Source: Methanobrevibacter sp. (GTDB lineage Archaea; Methanobacteriota; Methanobacteria; Methanobacteriales; Methanobacteriaceae). From it: DNA of 64,000 bases. This document shows, piece by piece, positions 45,861 through 55,044 of the stretch (position 1 is the first letter of the stretch; each line of letters opens with the position of its first letter). A program made the translations under genes and the position numbers. A model generated the notes under the pieces. That model did not search any database, was not told where the DNA came from, and saw only the letters and a list, made by a program, of their open reading frames with translations. The DNA is taken from positions 113,377 through 177,376 of the forward strand of contig NZ_SUTI01000001.1 of the NCBI RefSeq assembly GCF_015062985.1. The letters are read 5' to 3'.

Positions 45861-46184
45861 TTAAAACTCCGTATACTTTTTGGCATTGCCTTTTGATTTG
45901 TCAACCGGATATTTTATTGCATTTTTCTCCATTTTATTTGAAATAATTTCTTTGATATCCAAATCCAGAGCATCTGCCATATACATGCAATAGATTAAAA
46001 CATCAGCAAGTTCCTCGGCAACTTCATCAATGTTATAATCTTTACCCCATTGGAAATGTTCTAGTAGTTCTGCTGATTCAATAGAAATTGATTTTGCAAG
46101 ATTTTCCGGTGTGTGGAATTCTTTCCAATTCCTTTCCTTTTGAAATTTGATAATTTCAGATTTTAGTTCTTCCATAATAATCAT
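45861..46184 (-). CDS. MazG-like nucleotide pyrophosphohydrolase
   Basis: 107 residues (or 104 from ATG 46175). ISIESAELLEHFQWGKDYN and VAEELADVLIYCMYMADAL give the E-x-x-E...E-x-x-D metal site of the MazG/dCTPase superfamily. The length fits single-domain members. It hydrolyses a nucleoside triphosphate to NMP and pyrophosphate; the substrate cannot be told. No Shine-Dalgarno is visible, so the message may be leaderless. Directly coupled to the DUF2075 gene. Confidence 0.85.
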   Translation of the reverse strand: MIIMEELKSEIIKFQKERNWKEFHTPENLAKSISIESAELLEHFQWGKDYNIDEVAEELADVLIYCMYMADALDLDIKEIISNKMEKNAIKYPVDKSKGNAKKYTEF

Positions 46185-46795
46185 TATAATTTTGTTATAA
46201 TATTATATTTAACTTGGAATATTTACTTATTTCTAAAAATAATTCAATAATAAATCAAAAAAATTAATTAAAAGGAGTAGATTATTAATATGGCATAAAT
46301 CAAAGCATCGATTAAAATAATTAATATTATTCATGCTGATGCATATTTAATTTATCGTTTCTTGAATTATTCTGGGGGGGAAATCTGTTGGATAATCTGT
46401 AAATTCGAAAAAATTGTTAAAGGATTTTAAATGGTCTGAATTGTAAAATTATATCAAATTAGATTATATTTAATAATATTGATTTAGAAAATTATAATCT
46501 AGTTCAAAGCACTTTGCAAAATTTTTAAAACACTCATTGAATAAATGCAAATTGAACCCAATATCTTAACTAAATGAAAAAACATTATTATTCGACGAGT
46601 CAACAAGTCTATTAAAAAGAGAACATAAATGAAGAATTCGTGAAAGTTGATGATGCTATAAATGAAGGTTTTAAACCTTGTTCTAAATGTTTATTCAATT
46701 TTAATAAATTTAACCCTGATTAAATTATCATTAAACTACTAATTTTCAATTAATTTAAAACAATACTCTAAAATCATATAAGAATTAAATCAGTC
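46185..46795. other. AT-rich gap with one gene relic
   Basis: About 610 bases without an intact gene. Apart from the relic at 46574-46723 I see only AT-rich sequence and a G8 run near 46373-46380. Confidence 0.5.
46574..46723 (+). pseudogene. Relic of an Ada-like/nuclease zinc tail
   Basis: In one frame with a single stop: KKHYYSTSQQVY, stop, KENINEEFVKVDDAINEGFK then PCSKC. The strip 'F-x-s-x-x-x-A-i-x-x-G-[FY]-x-P-C-x-x-C' is the small metal-binding tail found in Ada and some nucleases. Too short to name the parent gene. Confidence 0.4.
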
Positions 46796-48148
46796 TTATT
46801 TAAGTTTTTTAAAAAATTCGACACCATTGCAATTAGGACAAGGAGGAAGTACATCGTTTGAATCATCAAGTATTATCTCTTGATTACAATTACTACAAAT
46901 ATATGTTCCAACCCCGGGCTTTTGACCAGATCTGAAAGTGAAATAATCTTCATCAATCTGTTTAATTAAGGAATTACAAATCTCCTTTTCGTTATCATCT
47001 AATGATTCATTATTACAGACTTCAAAATATTTACTTCTTAAATCAGCAATGCTTTCAAAATATTTCACCATGGATTTTATATTAAACTTTTGAACAATTT
47101 CAGATGGTGAATCTGCATGCATAATAGTGCTATTAATGTTTCTAAATCCTTTTGCAAAACGCAAAGCATTTTTACCTTCAGAAATAAATTTTCGAACTCT
47201 TTTAACTACAACAATTTCACTATCCCACAATTCCCAACTATAAAGAATATATTCCAAATCAAGACTATCCCATAATTTATCAGTTTCATCCCATTTTCTG
47301 ATTTTCAAAATCATCATATCTTCAAGTTTTTCTAAATCAGTTTCATCAATTAAAGCTTCTGAAACATCTTTTCTATTATTTTCATAATTAAATCTATTAT
47401 AAATAAAATCGTGGTCTGATAAGATTTCAATAGCTACATATAAACTGTTTTCAGAATTATCAATAGCTTTTTGTAATACCTCAAAACTCTCGGAGTTATT
47501 ATCATACTTTTTAAGTAAATCATCTAATATTCTGGATAAATAAATTCTTTTATCTAAAAAAGTATTAATTGGAATATATAATAAATCGCCTATATCTATT
47601 AATGAATTTATAAAATATCGTGCATTTTCTTTTGAAATATCCTCTATATGATTAATTATATAATCAAAAAGTTCTTTTGTTTTGTTAAGTTCATCATACC
47701 CTAAAAATATTTCAGAAATTAATTTTTCATCATTAAAAGTGAAAAAATTATCAAAAGAATTTATCATTAATATGAAATATTTATCAAAATGAATATCGGA
47801 ACATATTTTTTGTTCTTCATTCCATTTTTCAGGTGTACCCTTATAGTTATCATTCACAGAATAAATGAATTTTGGAAATAAATAAAATAAAACTTTTTTA
47901 ACATGTGTTTTATTATCAAAGAGTCCATAAATATTATTTAGTTGATTAGAATTAAGTTTATTTGAGTTCTTAAAATTTCCATAAGAAACATATAATTGTT
48001 TATTATCTCGGATATGATTATATAATTTTTCTTCAAAAAGCTGCAATGCCACAATTAACATGAAATCATTAATATTAACCTGATGTTTTAAAATTAAAAA
48101 ATAGAATTTTAAAAGATTAATATATCTATATAAATTTCTAGGACTATC
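46796..48148 (-). pseudogene. KAP NTPase, C-terminal part cut off by IS
   Basis: The open frame is 46796-48061, but the same frame continues up to the IS target site at 48156. Removing the IS and one 8-bp duplication joins it in frame to the 49538-50419 part as IPFFDSPRNLYRYINLLKFY, which is the KAP-family helical strip (P-R-[ND]-x-x-R-[YF]-[IV]-N). The rest (NDFMLIVALQLFEEKLYNHI) also fits KAP proteins. It ends in a zinc ribbon (ICSNCNQE...PCPNCNG). The intact protein would have been 744 residues. ATG 48061 could give a 421-residue fragment, but without the NTPase. Confidence 0.8.
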
Positions 48149-48156
48149 AAAAAAAG
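48149..48156. repeat. 8-bp target duplication, left copy
   Basis: AAAAAAAG, repeated at 49538-49545 on the other side of the element. Confidence 0.8.
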
Positions 48157-48180
48157 GAGTCTGTAAAATTTTATAGGCTT
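48157..48180 (+). repeat. Left terminal inverted repeat of IS
   Basis: Begins GAGTCTGTAAAATTTTATAG. The complement of the right repeat differs at one base (C for T at position 16). Confidence 0.88.
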
Positions 48181-49384
48181 ATTTAATTTTTATGTGTTTT
48201 TGTGTCCAGTTTTGCATTTGGAAGTCTAAAAAGGTTAGAATTCCATTTTTGGTCTTGTATAATTTCTTTATTTTTTCTGGATTGGTTTGTCTGTAATAGT
48301 TTTCTACTTTATTTGATGTTTTTTCTATATTTTCATCATCTAAGTGTTCTACGTATCTGTGAAAGTGCATGATGATGTGTTTTCTTATGAAATCTTTTAA
48401 TACGACGGGAATGGCTCTGTAATTTTGTAAATATTGTTTAAATTGATTTATTGCTTCTTGTTTTGAGTTTTGTCTGAAACAATTTTTTAATTCATTTGCA
48501 TTTTCGTAAATATGGTCTCTTGCTTTTCCATTTATCTTATTTCGTCGACAGTGTACTTTTAATTTATGATTTATTGTTTGGAATAAATGAAATTTGTATA
48601 ATTGATGTTTCACCCCTATTTCGTCTGCTACGTTACGATACATGGGGAATAAGTCTGTTGTTAAGCAAATAAATGGTTTATTTGCTGTTGAATCTAGAAT
48701 AAATTTTTTAGTATTTTTCGGTATTCTGCGACGTACGATTCGTTCTGAGACTGGAATATTGAGTATTGCATCATATAATGTTAATCTGTAGTGTCTGACT
48801 CCATTTAGCCTTAAAAATTGCTCATCATATAAATAATAGCCAGAATATTCGAATTCTTCGTTGGTGATTGTTTCTTCGTGATTTTGGTTTGACCAGTTCT
48901 TGATTGTTTGATGAGATATTCGAATTCCAAGAAATATTTGGAAGTATTTGCTTATTTTGCGCAGTGATTGATATCCAATTTTCATTATTCTTGGAATTTT
49001 ATTCATGATTTCTTGTAAATATTGTTTATTTTTACCAATTAATGGATTATTAGATATTCCGAATTTTTTATTGCATTTTTTGCATTGATATTGCTGTTCT
49101 TTAAATTCTGTGGTTTTTCCATTGATATTTTGTTTGTTTTTTGTTATTGTGCCTTTTTTAATTATTTTATGGCTTCCACAAACTGGGTAAATTGGAGTAT
49201 CATATTTAAATGTGTTATTTTCATCTAAAAATAGTTTTGAATTAGTATTTTCAAAATTTGGTACTTTATTTAATCTTTCTGAAATGATTTTTTCTTGATC
49301 AATTTTTTCATCAGAAAAATCGTAAAGTTTAAGTTGTATGAAGTTTAAATTACTATTGAGGACAGATTTATTTATATTAGGCAT
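48179..49384 (-). CDS. DDE transposase
   Basis: 401 residues. N-terminal zinc-finger region: YQCKKCNKKFG keeps its two Cys, but the first pair reads IYPVCGS where C-P-x-C-G is expected, so one Cys appears changed to Tyr (TAC for TGC). An HTH-like strip LGIRISHQTIKNWSNQ follows. The catalytic core has the expected acids: YYLYDEQFLRL, CLTTDLFPMYRNVADEIG and SNKVENYYRQTNP, giving D-D-E. Closest in feel to ISM1/ISNCY and related methanogen elements. The lost Cys may impair DNA binding. Confidence 0.85.
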   Translation of the reverse strand: MPNINKSVLNSNLNFIQLKLYDFSDEKIDQEKIISERLNKVPNFENTNSKLFLDENNTFKYDTPIYPVCGSHKIIKKGTITKNKQNINGKTTEFKEQQYQCKKCNKKFGISNNPLIGKNKQYLQEIMNKIPRIMKIGYQSLRKISKYFQIFLGIRISHQTIKNWSNQNHEETITNEEFEYSGYYLYDEQFLRLNGVRHYRLTLYDAILNIPVSERIVRRRIPKNTKKFILDSTANKPFICLTTDLFPMYRNVADEIGVKHQLYKFHLFQTINHKLKVHCRRNKINGKARDHIYENANELKNCFRQNSKQEAINQFKQYLQNYRAIPVVLKDFIRKHIIMHFHRYVEHLDDENIEKTSNKVENYYRQTNPEKIKKLYKTKNGILTFLDFQMQNWTQKHIKIK

Positions 49385-49456
49385 AAAATATTATTTGTCC
49401 TCACTTATTTAAGTAATTTACTATTTTTAATTGTTTATTTTGAAATTAAAGAAAAA

Positions 49457-50419
49457 TTAGAACGAATTTTTATCGAAGTGAAATTTCAAGTGTAAAAAAA
49501 TAAAATTTGAAAGAAGCCTATGAAATTTTACAGACTCAAAAAAAGGAATTAATAATGAATAAATATTTAAAAACTCTTTTTTAATATAATCATCATAATC
49601 AAAATCATCTACAGAAGTCTCATTTATTTCCCATCTTGGAAAATTAATATAATAAAAATCAGCCAAATATTCTTCAATTAAATCACCCAAATATGCTTGA
49701 TTCATTTTTGGAACAACAATCGGAATTTGAATAATTTTTTCAATGTACTTTTCAGGTTTAGGAACATTAATTTTAGATAAAGATTCAACAACTACATCTT
49801 TGTCAAATGATAATAAATAGATGACATTTGGAAAATCTGCTAAAGATTTAACAAGCATAAAAATTTGTTGTATTTCAATATTAGTCAATCTATCTATATC
49901 ATCAATAACAATTATTACTTTATTATTAAGTCTTTGAAAATCATCAGAAATATCTTTTTTAAGTTCAATCAAAGTTTTATCATTAATAATATTAGATTCT
50001 AATTTAAAACTCGAATTAATTGAAATTTTACCAGTTATTGGATCGAAAGATGTTGAATTAATTAAGGATTTTCCTAATTTCTTTAAATTTTTCTTAGTAA
50101 TTCTATTAATGAAATTTTTTTCCTTAACATTTCCTAAAACGTTGAAAAAATGAGATAATAAATTATTACGATTTGAAAAATGCCAAGGATTAAAATAAAC
50201 TATAATATTTCTATTATTAAATATTTTAGAATAAAAATCAAACATGGATATAATAGATGTTTTACCAGAACCCCATTCACCCATTAAAGCAATTGTCAAA
50301 CATTCATCATCATAATAACTTGCAATAGATTTTGCTAATGATTCTGCAAATCCTTTCCTATTTAATCGATCTTCATCTAAATCATTTATATTTGAATCAG
50401 AGATATACATTTTAACCAT
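49457..50419 (-). pseudogene. KAP NTPase, N-terminal part truncated by IS
   Basis: The native sequence runs 50419-49538; the last ~27 residues of the open frame are read from the IS. Walker A LMGEWGSGKTSIISMFDFYS is at about 45-64 and NPWHFSN follows, the KAP hallmark. Walker B VIIVIDDIDRLT is near 170, then YLLSFDKDVVVESL. KAP NTPases are membrane- or DNA-associated P-loop proteins often found in defence islands. The ATG overlaps the stop of the upstream gene by one base, so the KAP gene was third in an operon with the ATPase at 52345 and the small gene at 50913. It is now probably inactive. Confidence 0.85.
49514..49537 (-). repeat. Right terminal inverted repeat of IS
   Basis: Ends ATTTTACAGACTC, directly followed by the second target copy AAAAAAAG (49538-49545). 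Confidence 0.88.
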
Positions 50420-50913
50420 TAATTTAATCTATCAAAAGATGTTCCACAATTGAATCTTTTAATCCTAATTTTATTTATATTAAGGCCATTTATTTTAATA
50501 ACCGGTGATTTTTTCTTCAATAAACCTTTATATAAATCTTCATACTGACCTATATAAAAACATTTAAACTCATTTATTTCAAATTCAGAAGGATTAATAA
50601 CACTAACAATATGATTTCCCGTATTTTTAATTTTATTTTCAATAACTTTTGGGTTACGTTTACCATGAGATAATTCACAAACATAAATATCTAACTTATT
50701 TCCACCAACATTCGTTTTAATAATAATCCTATCTGCAGATTTATCTAAAATTCCTGATAAACATTTTTCAATTTCATCACCATCTAAAAGAATGCAATCA
50801 TTTGGAAGATTAGATATTTTACAATTATTCTCCTCACAATCATCAACGAAAATTTTATCTAAATTAAAACAATTTTTTTGAGAATAATAATTATAAATAT
50901 GCTCATAAGGCAA
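50419..50913 (-). CDS. Small nuclease-like partner of AAA ATPase (pair 3)
   Basis: 164 residues from TTG 50913, one base after the ATPase stop, with GTGAT upstream. SADRIIIKTNVGGNK then LDIYVCELSHGKRNPK shows a D-x19-E pattern on two strands. The expected E-x-K is E-L-S, with Lys three residues later, so catalysis is doubtful. Size and position match the small partners at 21060 and 30581, though sequence similarity is weak. It precedes the KAP NTPase. Confidence 0.55.
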   Translation of the reverse strand: MPYEHIYNYYSQKNCFNLDKIFVDDCEENNCKISNLPNDCILLDGDEIEKCLSGILDKSADRIIIKTNVGGNKLDIYVCELSHGKRNPKVIENKIKNTGNHIVSVINPSEFEINEFKCFYIGQYEDLYKGLLKKKSPVIKINGLNINKIRIKRFNCGTSFDRLN

Positions 50914-50914
50914 T

Positions 50915-52345
50915 TTAATCACTTTCCATATTATCAATAATATCTACAGATTCATTATAAAGTTCATCTGTAACTTCTGAAAAGTTTTCGTCAATGAACC
51001 CTGTTTCATTAATATCTACTTCTTTAGGAACATAAAGATAATCAGATTCCTTTTTAAAATTATAAATTTTAACATCTTCATGATTTAAGACATTATCCTC
51101 AGAATATCCAAATTCATTTAATTTATCTTCATTCACTTTACCTAATCTAATGAAATTATTAAATTGTTCTAAAATATAGTCACTATGAGTAGTTAATATA
51201 ATATTTAACCCATTATTGATTAATTTAACTAAATATTTAACTAATATCCTTTGATTTACAGGATGTAAATGATTTTCAGGTTCTTCTATTATTAAAAAAT
51301 CATCTTTGCTTGATAAATCAACTAAATATTTAATAAATGAAGTTAATTCTTTTACAGATGATGAAAGTGATTTAAAATCAAATTCCACCCCATTTGTTTC
51401 ATCAATAAATTTAATTCCTTCATCAACATTATTAAACTCTAAAACTCCACCAAGTATTTCTTTACTCAATTCAACTGCAATATCTTTATAAAAACCCTCA
51501 TCAGAAGTTTCATTATCTAATAACAAAGACATTAATTCTTTATCTAATCTAGACGAATTAACATTTCCATTAATTTCATGAGCTAAAACTGAATTTAAAT
51601 GATTTGATATAGTATAACTTGAAGCAGGAATATAATATGAATTTTCTACTAAATTAGAAATAAATGCTTGGGAAAGAATTCCATAGATTATTCCTGGAAT
51701 ATATATATTATCTAACTTAGCTAAGTTTAAATAAATCGGATTTAATATTATTGAAACAAACTTATCATCCCTTGAAATACTTAAAACCAATTCACCATTA
51801 TTTTCTGGATTTGGATTATTTTGAGATTCACCAATTGTTTCTAAAAAGAAATTATCTAATAACAACTTTCCATTATCATTTATCAAAGAAATTCCATTAA
51901 ATTCGATTGAAAAAGGTGAATTAATAATATTATTAAGTTTATTGATATTGTTAAAAAAATTATTTTTTAAATTAGATTCAATAGTCTCTAAATAAAATTT
52001 ACCAATCCCCTCATAAAATAACTTATCAAATTCATCAACAGATAATTTAAATGGATTATTAGAAAAATCAGGGTCTTTATTTAAATACTCAATAAATTTA
52101 TAATTATATTCATCGAAAACCTCATTATTATTATTAAGCATATATTTTAAAGAATCTATTGAAATTGAATCTTCAATATCCTCAAATTTTCCAGAAAATG
52201 GATTTAATAAAGAATGAATTAAACAAGCAGAATAAGATTTTCCAGAACTATTTGGACCAACAAATATGGTTAATGGAGAAATATCAATATTAGCTTCTTT
52301 AATCGGACCAAAGTTTTTTATTTTGATATTATTTTTAATAACCAT
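50915..52345 (-). CDS. AAA/ABC-type ATPase without TOPRIM (pair 3)
   Basis: 476 residues from ATG 52345 (GGGTG six bases upstream). IKIKNFGPIKEANIDI then Walker A VGPNSSGKSYSACLI (about 30-42), a long helical arm with Asn-rich segments, signature region SSSVKELTSFIKYLVDLSS, Walker B FLIIEEPENHLHPVNQ (about 350-365) and the LTTHSDYIL H-loop. This is the AAA_15/AAA_21 type seen in OLD-like and other defence ATPases; the C-terminal ~75 residues are acidic and hold no TOPRIM motif. First gene of an operon with a small partner and a KAP NTPase. Confidence 0.82.
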   Translation of the reverse strand: MVIKNNIKIKNFGPIKEANIDISPLTIFVGPNSSGKSYSACLIHSLLNPFSGKFEDIEDSISIDSLKYMLNNNNEVFDEYNYKFIEYLNKDPDFSNNPFKLSVDEFDKLFYEGIGKFYLETIESNLKNNFFNNINKLNNIINSPFSIEFNGISLINDNGKLLLDNFFLETIGESQNNPNPENNGELVLSISRDDKFVSIILNPIYLNLAKLDNIYIPGIIYGILSQAFISNLVENSYYIPASSYTISNHLNSVLAHEINGNVNSSRLDKELMSLLLDNETSDEGFYKDIAVELSKEILGGVLEFNNVDEGIKFIDETNGVEFDFKSLSSSVKELTSFIKYLVDLSSKDDFLIIEEPENHLHPVNQRILVKYLVKLINNGLNIILTTHSDYILEQFNNFIRLGKVNEDKLNEFGYSEDNVLNHEDVKIYNFKKESDYLYVPKEVDINETGFIDENFSEVTDELYNESVDIIDNMESD

Positions 52346-52617
52346 AATAAACACCCAATAATTATATTAAATTTATACTTACCATATATTAAATATTTTT
52401 TCATTTATTTGACTACATTTTACAAAATAAACGCAATATTCTCGTTTCAACACAATTAGAATAATTTTTATCTTAATTACAAAATAATGAACTCAGTTAA
52501 TTAATTAAAAAAAATAAATTTTTTTCCATTAAAGTTTTTTAACATTGATGTTATTATAATTAACTAATTTTTATTTTTTAAACGTTACCACTATAATTAC
52601 CATGTTTTTCTAAAGTA

Positions 52618-52977
52618 TTATGCAAGTGAGACCATTAAAGATTCAATCCTATTCATTCTAAGCCAATAGTAATCCTTGATTTTTAAACCTTCATCACAAC
52701 ACTTCAAAGCCTTTTCAAACTCCTTTTTGGCCATATATGCCATTGCTTCAGCATTATAGGCATGATAATTATTGGGATATAATTCATGAATCTTATCTGA
52801 AATTCTAAAAACCAGATGATACTGGCGCCAATCACAATAAACATATAATTTATAGGTTAGTGCAGTTTCATTGTTTTCCTGCTGTTCCAGTATCTGATTG
52901 CAAGCCCAGTCCAATCTTGAATAATTATCTTCACAGTATGCCTTTTCACATTCCTTTAACAATTCCAGCATATTCAT
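52618..52977 (-). CDS. Small TPR protein
   Basis: 119 residues from ATG 52977 (GGGGAT upstream). TPR-like units: LEQQENNETALTYKLYVYC, YHAYNAEAMAYMAKKEFEKA and LKCCDEGLKIKDYYWLRMNR. No extra domain. It would be a helical adaptor; nothing in the context tells the partner. Confidence 0.7.
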   Translation of the reverse strand: MNMLELLKECEKAYCEDNYSRLDWACNQILEQQENNETALTYKLYVYCDWRQYHLVFRISDKIHELYPNNYHAYNAEAMAYMAKKEFEKALKCCDEGLKIKDYYWLRMNRIESLMVSLA

Positions 52978-53019
52978 GTTATCCCCACGGAATTTTTTTA
53001 TGACAATCATCTGAAACAT

Positions 53020-53587
53020 TCCTCTTAAGTGATAGTTCTAATGGTGTATAAAAAATTGAATTTATATTGTTAATATAATGTTAGTATGATGTGCTTTATA
53101 AATCTTTCCATTCATTGGCCCAAATATGTCAAGACACATTTGATAGCTCATTAAATCGAAATTTTTACATCAGATTGCATATTCAAATAATACCTTAAAG
53201 CAGTAAAAAATAATTAAAATGAAAGAATACTGAAATCACCAAATCCAAACAGATTAGACATTGAAAGTTTCACGAAAAATCAACAACGCAAAATATGAAT
53301 ATGATGTTGATTTAATTAAAAATAGCCATATACTCTTACTCAGTCAATAATATAAATCTTTTGAGTTCTAAAACCACATCAAAGAAAATGCTAACTTAAA
53401 AATAGCTGAATCCCACTGAAATTTTAAAAAAATACCGCCGAAGCTTCAGGTACCCGCTTGAAAAGCAGTTACTCCAGCTCATGGCGATACTCCATCATAA
53501 AATCTGGCAATCCACACCAAAAACCATCAAAACATATGCTTATTTGGCATTGACAGACTAAAATTGATTTTATTTAGACTAGATATT
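53020..53587. other. Intergenic, possible gene relic
   Basis: No intact gene. A plus-strand frame at 53406-53561 (YRRSFRYPLEKQLLQLMAIL then HHKIWQSTPKTIKTYAYLA) has a higher GC content than its surroundings and reads like a C-terminal protein fragment; its source is unknown. The rest is AT-rich. Confidence 0.35.
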
Positions 53588-54181
53588 TTACTCTTCAATT
53601 AGTTTTACATCACTTTCAGGCAACTCAATAACTTCACTTTCACTCAATTCTTTAACTTCCTCTCCTTCTAATGTATTTCCGCATTCATGGCAGAATTGAG
53701 CCCCATCCATTATTTTTGCACCGCAATTTGTACAGAAATTAACTACATCTTGAGGAGCTTCCACTTCTGTTCCGCAACCCGGACAGAATTTAAGTGAATC
53801 ATTGAGTTCGTTACCGCATTCAGGACACTTAAATGTAACGTTTGACTCGGCAGGTTGTGCATTTGCAGAGGTTGGTAATCCTTTTAACTCTTTACTTCTT
53901 TGAAGTATTGTATATTCCATCTGATTGTTAAACTCGTTTTGATCCCTATAACTTGTATAAATTACATATAATGCATAGATTCCAAGTGTTACTAATCCTA
54001 AAATCCAAGTCAAAAGCATCTTTCCAACTTTACCGTTTAATGCATAGAATAATCCTGCTACAAATATGCTTGTCCACCAGTATTTCTTCTCATTTGTTAC
54101 TCTAAGGTAATTTAACTCTTCCATATCCTGTGCATGTGCAATTTTATCTTTTAAAACATATAACTCATCATCAAATATCAT
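53588..54181 (-). CDS. Membrane protein with two zinc ribbons
   Basis: 197 residues. Two hydrophobic segments at about 34-52 and 56-73 (WWTSIFVAGLFYALNG and LLTWILGLVTLGIYALYVIY). Cytoplasmic tail with two zinc ribbons: FKCPECGNEL...FCPGCGTEV (about 117-140) and FCTNCGAKI...FCHECGNTL (about 148-172). Acidic end. Such small TM-ribbon proteins are common in methanogens and of unknown function. An AACACAATATT-type element lies about 35 bases upstream (54211-54226). Confidence 0.75.
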   Translation of the reverse strand: MIFDDELYVLKDKIAHAQDMEELNYLRVTNEKKYWWTSIFVAGLFYALNGKVGKMLLTWILGLVTLGIYALYVIYTSYRDQNEFNNQMEYTILQRSKELKGLPTSANAQPAESNVTFKCPECGNELNDSLKFCPGCGTEVEAPQDVVNFCTNCGAKIMDGAQFCHECGNTLEGEEVKELSESEVIELPESDVKLIEE

Positions 54182-54492
54182 ATACCATCACATCAAATAT
54201 CATTTTATACTAATATTGTGTATAAAATATTATTTAAAAATATGTATTATTAATCAATGTTGTGAATAATCATAGTACCTCACACACTTATTGTAAAAGT
54301 TTATAGTCATAGATATCAAACCTTTTTTTAAGATATTTTCATAAAAATAATAGAGATATTTGAAGTTTAATCCTAAAAATACTCATATTTCACAAATATT
54401 TCTATCAAAGACAATATCAAACAAATGCCATTTAAAAATCCAAGCAAATATTGTCCCAATTTGAAAAATTGACCTCAAAAATAACTTATTGA

Positions 54493-54503
54493 TTTAAATA
54501 TAA
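54493..54503 (+). promoter_or_regulatory. TATA box for 54525 gene
   Basis: TTTAAATATAA centred 28 bases before the ATG, so transcription should start at or next to the start codon (leaderless message). The remaining bases from 54182 hold nothing I recognise. Confidence 0.5.
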
Positions 54504-54524
54504 TCAAATCAAAACCCTATAACC

Positions 54525-54959
54525 ATGATACGGGATTTAAGAGAAGAATATTTAAAGACTTTTGCTAAAAATGAGCTGATAAATGAAATTGTTGAGAAAA
54601 ACCTTACAAAAGACCAGTTAACTGACCTCAAAAATTATATAAATCGGGAATTCATCGAATCCTCATTTGCCTATTTTAAGGACAATCTCCACCCAATGGA
54701 ATTGCATTATCTAAATGAATCGGTGGATAAAGGCAAGCTTCAAGCAAGGGTTGACTTTACAAGAAAACTTATTAGAATCGGCTTTGACAAAAGAAAAGCC
54801 CTGGAGATGACAAACCTAAAAGAATCGCAGCTTAAGGATCATATTATTCAAAGGCATATAAATCCCCAATATGATTACCTGCGAAGAATCGGCTTTGAAA
54901 AGGGAAAAACAGATGAGAATAAAAATCTTGAAAAAAAATTAAAGGATATTATTATATAA
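54525..54959 (+). CDS. Unknown helical protein with HTH-like module
   Basis: 144 residues, highly charged and helical. FTRKLIRIGFDKRKALEMTN then LKESQLKDHI resembles the HTH-like unit repeated in the 874-residue protein at 4715. No Shine-Dalgarno; a TATA box at the right distance suggests leaderless transcription. Function unknown. Confidence 0.6.
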   Translation: MIRDLREEYLKTFAKNELINEIVEKNLTKDQLTDLKNYINREFIESSFAYFKDNLHPMELHYLNESVDKGKLQARVDFTRKLIRIGFDKRKALEMTNLKESQLKDHIIQRHINPQYDYLRRIGFEKGKTDENKNLEKKLKDIII

Positions 54960-55044
54960 TCTAATTCATTTTATAATTTCCTTAATTACACAATGTTTGA
55001 GTCCGCCCATTCAACTTGATTTTATATAATAGGCAGGAAAAGAT

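Larger units (their letters stand above)
48157..49537 (-). mobile_element. Insertion sequence, 1381 bp, ISM1-like
   Basis: Bounded by 24-bp terminal inverted repeats (48157-48180 and 49514-49537; one mismatch) and flanked by an 8-bp direct repeat AAAAAAAG. It carries one transposase gene on the minus strand, whose stop codon lies in the left terminal repeat. Size, 8-bp duplication and host type fit the ISM1 group first found in Methanobrevibacter smithii; assignment is by resemblance only. It splits a KAP NTPase gene whose frame is restored exactly on removal, so insertion was recent. Confidence 0.88.

Noticed and set aside
52346..52617. Possible small gene between the ATPase and the TPR gene
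   Set aside because: Only AT-rich sequence; no frame with a start and ribosome site.
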